A DNA stretch of 15,203 bases. Source: CAIKMD01 sp035605975. Lineage in GTDB: Bacteria; Pseudomonadota; Alphaproteobacteria; ATCC43930; CGMCC-115725. Position numbers and translations under genes: made by a program. The notes beneath the pieces are model-generated. The model did not search any database and was not told where the DNA came from. It saw only the letters and a list, made by a program, of their open reading frames with translations. How positions within the stretch are numbered: the stretch's first letter is position 1; every line of letters begins with the position of its first letter. The stretch spans positions 1-15,203 of the forward strand of contig DATNGG010000013.1 of assembly GCA_035605975.1 (NCBI GenBank). Reading direction: 5' to 3'. Positions 9,052 to 15,203 of this stretch are shown here, piece after piece.

Positions 9052-10004
9052 GCCCGCCGCCTCTCGATGCCGCGCGTTTTCTTGCCGCGGCCGATCTGCA
9101 AGATTGGATCAGGCAATGGCTGAGCTGGCTCGCGCATGAGCGCCGTGCCTCGCCGCACACCGTATCGGCCTATGCAAGCGATCTCGCCGCGTTTCTTGCC
9201 TTCCTTGCCGAGCATCGCGGCGGCGCGGCAGCGCTCGCCGATCTTGAAGCCCTAACGCCTGGCGATTTCCGCGCCTTTCTCGCCGCGCGCGCAACCGCGC
9301 GCCTCGCGCGCAGCTCGAGCGCGCGTGCGCTCTCGGTGCTGCGCGGTTTCTTCCGCTTCCTCGACCGCCGCGGCGCGCTGAAGAACGCCGCGCTCGCCGC
9401 TTTGCGCACGCCGAAGCTGCCCAAATCCCTGCCGCGCGCGCTATCGATCGAAGAGGCGCAGGACACGCTCGATGAAGCCTCCGCCATCGCCGCGCGGGCC
9501 TGGGAGGGCAAGCGCAACCTCGCGATTTTGATGCTGCTCTATGGCGGCGGCTTGCGCATCGGCGAAGCGCTCGGCCTTGCGCGCCGCGCGGCTCCGGCAA
9601 AGCCCGGCGCGATCGCCATCACCGGCAAAGGCGGCAAGACGCGGCTCGTGCCGATCCTGCCCGTGGTCGTGGAAGCGATCCGCGATTACCTCGCCGCCTG
9701 TCCGCATGAGCTGACGCCTGAGGGACCGCTTTTCGTCGGGCTGCGCGGCAAGCCCCTGGGCGCTCGCCAGGTGCAGGGACAGATGGCGAAGCTGCGCGCG
9801 CGCCTCGGCCTCGATGTGCATGCGACGCCCCATGCGCTGCGCCACAGTTTCGCAACGCATCTCCTCGAAGGCGGCGCCGATCTGCGCGCGATCCAGGAGC
9901 TTCTGGGCCATGCCAGCCTCTCGACCACGCAGCGTTACACCGCGGTCGATGCCGCGCGACTCGCCGCGATCTACGAGAAGGCGCATCCGCGCGCGAAAGG
10001 GTAG
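9030..10004 (+). CDS. xerC: tyrosine recombinase XerC
   Basis: A site-specific tyrosine recombinase which, with XerD, resolves chromosome dimers at dif. The ATG at 9030 gives 324 residues. The N-terminal SAM-like core-binding domain is at about 20-115 (RQWLSWLAHERRASPHTVSAYASDLAAF) and the catalytic domain at about 135-320. All six catalytic residues are visible: R176 (GGGLRIGEAL), K200 (TGKGGKTR), H268 and R271 (PHALRHSF), H294 (LLGHASLSTT) and Y303 (QRYT). Their spacings (24, 3, 23 and 9) equal those of E. coli XerC. The same frame stays open back to 7950 through tal and the DUF484 gene, but that part resembles no recombinase. The start overlaps the DUF484 gene by 22 bases and lacks a clear Shine-Dalgarno, suggesting coupled translation. 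The chromosomal context and full catalytic set argue for housekeeping XerC rather than a mobile-element integrase. Confidence 0.94.
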   Translation: MARPVGLSPPPLDAARFLAAADLQDWIRQWLSWLAHERRASPHTVSAYASDLAAFLAFLAEHRGGAAALADLEALTPGDFRAFLAARATARLARSSSARALSVLRGFFRFLDRRGALKNAALAALRTPKLPKSLPRALSIEEAQDTLDEASAIAARAWEGKRNLAILMLLYGGGLRIGEALGLARRAAPAKPGAIAITGKGGKTRLVPILPVVVEAIRDYLAACPHELTPEGPLFVGLRGKPLGARQVQGQMAKLRARLGLDVHATPHALRHSFATHLLEGGADLRAIQELLGHASLSTTQRYTAVDAARLAAIYEKAHPRAKG

Positions 10005-10052
10005 CGCGCCGGCGCTCGTCGCTTCGGTCGTGCAGGCTAGTTCATTTCATCA

Positions 10053-10114
10053 TCGTCATTGCCGGGCTTGACCCGGCAATCCATGGACCCGCGGATCAAG
10101 TCCGCGGGCGACGA
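10053..10114. repeat. 62-bp extragenic palindromic element with two hairpins and complementary loops
   Basis: It lies in the 140-bp convergent gap between xerC and lpd. Hairpin 1 is ATTGCCGGG / CCCGGCAAT with loop CTTGA (10058-10080). Hairpin 2 is CCCGCGGA / TCCGCGGG with loop TCAAG (10088-10108). The two loops are reverse complements of each other. Outer arms TCGTC (10053-10057) and GACGA (10110-10114) close the element. It resembles the extragenic palindromes widespread in Rhizobiales genomes. It may serve as a bidirectional 3' end structure for xerC and lpd, but no T-run follows either hairpin. The remainder of the gap shows nothing recognisable. Confidence 0.75.
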
Positions 10115-10144
10115 AGGAAAGTCGTCGAAGCTCAGCGCGGCCGA

Positions 10145-11554
10145 TCAAATGTGAATCGCGTGGCCCTCGGCCGCGAGCGCTGCTTCCTTGACCGCTTCGT
10201 TGAGCGTCGGATGGGCGTGCACGGTGCGCGCGATATCTTCGGCGCTGGCGCCGAACTCCATCGCGAGCGCGGCCTCGGCGATCATTGTTCCCGCATCGGC
10301 GCCGATGATATGAACACCGAGCACGCGATCGCTTGCCTTGTCGGCAAGAATCTTGACGAAGCCTTCGGTGTCGGCATTGGCGCGCGCGCGGCCATTGGCC
10401 GAGAAGGGAAACTTGCCGACGCGATAGACAATGCCCGCGGCCTTGAGCTCCTCCTCGGTCTTGCCGACCGAGGCGACTTCCGGATGTGTGTAGATCACTG
10501 CCGGGATAGCGTTGTAGTCGAGCGAGGGCCGCTGCCCGGCCAAGGTCTCGACCAGCACGACACCCTCTTCCGAGGCTTTGTGCGCGAGCATCGGCCCGGC
10601 GATGACGTCGCCGATCGCGTAGATGCCCGGCACGTTGGTCGCAAAGCCGGCATCGACCATGACCCGGCCTTTGTTGTCGCATTTGACGCCGACCGCATCG
10701 AGACCGAGCCCATCGGTGAAAGGCCGGCGGCCCACCGAGACGAGAACGACATCGCAAGCGAGCTCTTCCGGCTTGCCGCCTTGCGCCGCTTCGAGGACGA
10801 GCGCGAGCGCGCCATTCGCCTTCTTCGCCGCGGTCACCTTGGTGCCGAGGCGGAAGGTGAAGCCCTGCTTCGTCAACGCGCTTTGCAGCGCCTTGCCGAC
10901 CTCCTGGTCCATGGTCGGCGTGATGCGGTCGAGGAATTCGACCACCGTCACCTCGGCGCCGAGGCGCCGCCACACCGAGCCCATTTCGAGCCCGATATAG
11001 CCGCCGCCGATGACGACGAGGCGCTTCGGCACGGCGGCGAGCGCAAGCGCGCCGGTCGAGCTGATAATGCTCTTCTCGTCGATCGCTACGCCCGGCAGGC
11101 TCATGCTGTCGGAGCCGGTAGCGATGATGATCGCCTTGCCCGCGCTCACTTCCTGCGTCTTCCCGTCGGCGCCCGCGATGGCGAGCTTGTCCTTCCCAAG
11201 AAACCGAGCCGCGCCTTTGACATAGGCGACCTTATTCTTGCGGAAGAGATAGTCGACGCCGCGGGTATTCTCGGCGACGACCTTGTCCTTGCGCGCCAGC
11301 ATCGTCGCGAGATCGAGCTCGATCTTGCCCGCCTTGATGCCGTGCACCGCGAGCGCGTGATTGGCCTCGGCGAATTTTTCGGAGGATTGCAGCAGGGCCT
11401 TCGACGGAATGCAGCCGATATTGAGACAGGTGCCGCCGGGCGCCGTGCCCTTATCGACGCAGGCGACCGACATGCCGAGCTGCGCCGCGCGGATCGCCGC
11501 GACATAGCCGCCCGGCCCGGCGCCGATGACGATGACGTCGAATGTGTCGCTCAT
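10145..11554 (-). CDS. lpd: dihydrolipoyl dehydrogenase (E3)
   Basis: An FAD-dependent disulfide oxidoreductase that reoxidises dihydrolipoamide on E2 and makes NADH (EC 1.8.1.4). It has 469 residues, as expected. The FAD-binding GAGPGG is at 11-16. The redox-active disulfide is C43/C48 in GGTCLNIGCIPSK. The NAD-binding VVIGGGYIGLEMG has its glycines at 183-188. The C-terminal dimer interface supplies the catalytic H448 and E453 in HAHPTLNEAVKEA. It is the last gene of sucA-sucB-lpd and starts 4 bases after the sucB stop; the sequence TGAGGCGATG places a GAGG over the sucB stop codon, so translation is probably coupled. Context makes it the E3 of 2-oxoglutarate dehydrogenase, though it could also serve other lipoyl complexes. 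Confidence 0.97.
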   Translation of the reverse strand: MSDTFDVIVIGAGPGGYVAAIRAAQLGMSVACVDKGTAPGGTCLNIGCIPSKALLQSSEKFAEANHALAVHGIKAGKIELDLATMLARKDKVVAENTRGVDYLFRKNKVAYVKGAARFLGKDKLAIAGADGKTQEVSAGKAIIIATGSDSMSLPGVAIDEKSIISSTGALALAAVPKRLVVIGGGYIGLEMGSVWRRLGAEVTVVEFLDRITPTMDQEVGKALQSALTKQGFTFRLGTKVTAAKKANGALALVLEAAQGGKPEELACDVVLVSVGRRPFTDGLGLDAVGVKCDNKGRVMVDAGFATNVPGIYAIGDVIAGPMLAHKASEEGVVLVETLAGQRPSLDYNAIPAVIYTHPEVASVGKTEEELKAAGIVYRVGKFPFSANGRARANADTEGFVKILADKASDRVLGVHIIGADAGTMIAEAALAMEFGASAEDIARTVHAHPTLNEAVKEAALAAEGHAIHI

Positions 11555-11558
11555 CGCC

Positions 11559-12800
11559 TCAGACGCCGAAGAGCATGCGTTGCGGATCTTCGATGCAGTC
11601 CTTGACGCGCACCAGGAAGGTCACGGCCTCGCGCCCATCGATGAGGCGGTGATCGTAGGAGAGCGCCAGATACATCATCGACCGCACCTCGACCTTATCG
11701 CCCACGACGACCGGGCGCTTTTGGATCTTGTGCATGCCGAGAATCGCCGATTGCGGCGGGTTGAGAATCGGCGTCGACAAGAGCGAGCCATAGACGCCGC
11801 CATTGGTGATGGTGAAGGTGCCGCCCGAAAGTTCGTCCAAGGAGAGCTTGCCGTCGCGCGCGCGCCGGCCGAGATCGGCGACGCGTTTCTCGATCTCGGC
11901 AAAGCTCAGCTGATCGGCGTCGCGCACCACCGGCACGACGAGGCCCTGCTCGGTGCCGACCGCGATGCCGATGTCGTAGTGATTCTTGTAGATGATGTCC
12001 TCGCCGTCGATCTCGCCATTGGCGGCGGGGATTTCCTTCAGCGCGACGATGCAGGCCTTGGCGAAGATCGACATGAAGCCGAGCCGCACGCCGTGCTGCT
12101 TCTCGAAGCTCTCGCGATAGCGCTCGCGCAGGGCCAGCACCTCGGTCATGTCCACCTCGTTGAAGGTGGTGAGCATGGCGGCGGTGTTCTGCGCTTCTTT
12201 GAGGCGCTCGGCGATGCGGCGGCGCAGCCGCGTCATCTTCACCCGCTCTTCGCGCGGCCCCAGCTCGCGCGGCGCGCGCGCCACCGGCGGGGGCGGGGGC
12301 GTTGCGGGTTTTGCCGCGGCGGACGCGACATCGGCTTTGGTGAGCCGCCCGTCCTTGCCGGTCGGCGTCACCTTCGTCACATCGATCTGGGTCTCCGCGG
12401 CGAGCTTTCGCACCGCCGGGCCGGAGCGCGCGAGAAGATCGGCGCCATTGCCGGAGGACGATGCGGCCGGCGATGCGGCGGGCGGCGGCGCCGGTTGCGG
12501 CGCAGGGGCTGGCGCCGCTTTCGGCGCGGCGGCCGGCTTGGCCGAGGCAGTGGCTTTCGCACCGCCTTCGCCGATCCGGCCCAGCACGGCGCCGACAGCG
12601 ACATTGCTGCCTTCGCCGGCGACGACCTCGGTGAGCGTGCCGGCGGCGGGCGCGTTGACTTCGAGCGTGACCTTGTCGGTCTCGAGCTCGACCAGCGGAT
12701 CGTCCATCGCCACGACATCGCCAGGCTGCTTCAGCCAGCGCGCGACCGTCGCCTCCGTCACCGATTCCCCGAGCGCGGGGACCTTGATCTCGGTCGGCAT
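11559..12800 (-). CDS. sucB: 2-oxoglutarate dehydrogenase E2, dihydrolipoyllysine succinyltransferase
   Basis: Core-forming E2 of the 2-oxoglutarate dehydrogenase complex, passing the succinyl group from lipoate to CoA in the TCA cycle (EC 2.3.1.61). Its 413 residues form, in order: one lipoyl domain (about 2-77) with the lipoylated K43 in LETDKVTLEV; an Ala/Pro linker (82-118); a peripheral-subunit-binding domain (about 126-160, GPAVRKLAAETQIDVTKV); a Pro-rich linker (164-178); and the acyltransferase domain (about 180-413) with the catalytic H384 and D388 in SYDHRLIDG. The single lipoyl domain and the opening EIKVPALGESVTEATV favour the succinyl over the acetyl enzyme, as does the sucA neighbour. 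A strong GAGGGGG with a 5-base spacer supports the ATG. It lies 23 bases after sucA. Confidence 0.97.
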   Translation of the reverse strand: MPTEIKVPALGESVTEATVARWLKQPGDVVAMDDPLVELETDKVTLEVNAPAAGTLTEVVAGEGSNVAVGAVLGRIGEGGAKATASAKPAAAPKAAPAPAPQPAPPPAASPAASSSGNGADLLARSGPAVRKLAAETQIDVTKVTPTGKDGRLTKADVASAAAKPATPPPPPVARAPRELGPREERVKMTRLRRRIAERLKEAQNTAAMLTTFNEVDMTEVLALRERYRESFEKQHGVRLGFMSIFAKACIVALKEIPAANGEIDGEDIIYKNHYDIGIAVGTEQGLVVPVVRDADQLSFAEIEKRVADLGRRARDGKLSLDELSGGTFTITNGGVYGSLLSTPILNPPQSAILGMHKIQKRPVVVGDKVEVRSMMYLALSYDHRLIDGREAVTFLVRVKDCIEDPQRMLFGV

Positions 12801-12823
12801 GCTGACCCCCTCTTCTCGCGGCG

Positions 12824-15203
<2,380 letters not shown>

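Noticed and set aside
9030..10004. Tyrosine recombinase as the integrase of a mobile element
   Set aside because: No att-like repeats, tRNA gene, excisionase or cargo are present. The gene is in a housekeeping context beside DUF484, and catalytic spacing equals E. coli XerC.
10151..11605. 484-codon plus-strand open frame opposite lpd
   Set aside because: Antisense shadow with no recognisable motif; lpd has all its catalytic residues.
12421..12560. Possible repeat or recombination hotspot in the Ala/Pro-coding part of sucB
   Set aside because: This is the flexible linker between the lipoyl and subunit-binding domains, a normal property of E2 proteins.

Overview
The window is a stretch of core chromosome from a GC-rich alphaproteobacterium. 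The evidence is an F1 ATP synthase operon ordered atpH-atpA-atpG-atpD with no F0 genes next to it, a sucA-sucB-lpd operon, and priA, a TalC-type transaldolase, a DUF484 gene and xerC lying between the two. This layout is familiar from Hyphomicrobiales and related orders. The two families of extragenic palindromes also fit that group, but I cannot place the organism below class from this sequence alone. No IS element, phage gene, CRISPR array, rRNA or tRNA was found, and no gene-free stretch exceeds 300 bases.

Layout from left to right. Positions 3-4432, minus strand: atpD, atpG, atpA and atpH, transcribed leftward in the order H-A-G-D, with the operon continuing off the left edge. Positions 4433-4701: a divergent regulatory region between atpH and a small plus-strand VOC-fold gene (4702-5139). 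It holds a 20-bp dyad, a 14-bp palindrome, a possible leader hairpin and candidate promoters on both strands. Positions 5140-5305: a convergent gap filled by two inverted copies of a two-hairpin repeat. Positions 5306-7525, minus: priA. Positions 7586-10004, plus: tal, the DUF484 gene and xerC, closely spaced and probably one operon, with xerC starting inside the DUF484 gene. Positions 10005-10144: another convergent gap, containing a 62-bp palindromic element. Positions 10145-15203, minus: lpd, sucB and the 3' part of sucA, transcribed in the order sucA-sucB-lpd.

The genes fall into two themes. One is energy metabolism: the 2-oxoglutarate dehydrogenase complex of the TCA cycle, the catalytic head of ATP synthase, and a pentose-phosphate transaldolase. 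The other is chromosome maintenance: PriA for replication restart and XerC for dimer resolution, with a DUF484 protein that accompanies XerC in distant proteobacteria too. Key catalytic residues are present wherever I checked them, and I see no frameshift or pseudogene.

I found no undescribed multi-gene system here. The points worth a second look are small: the operator-like dyad and leader hairpin upstream of atpH, the palindrome inside the VOC promoter spacer, the two intergenic repeat elements (one with complementary loops), a Gln in place of the usual His in PriA motif II, active-site residues that favour transaldolase over fructose-6-phosphate aldolase, and the DUF484/xerC overlap.
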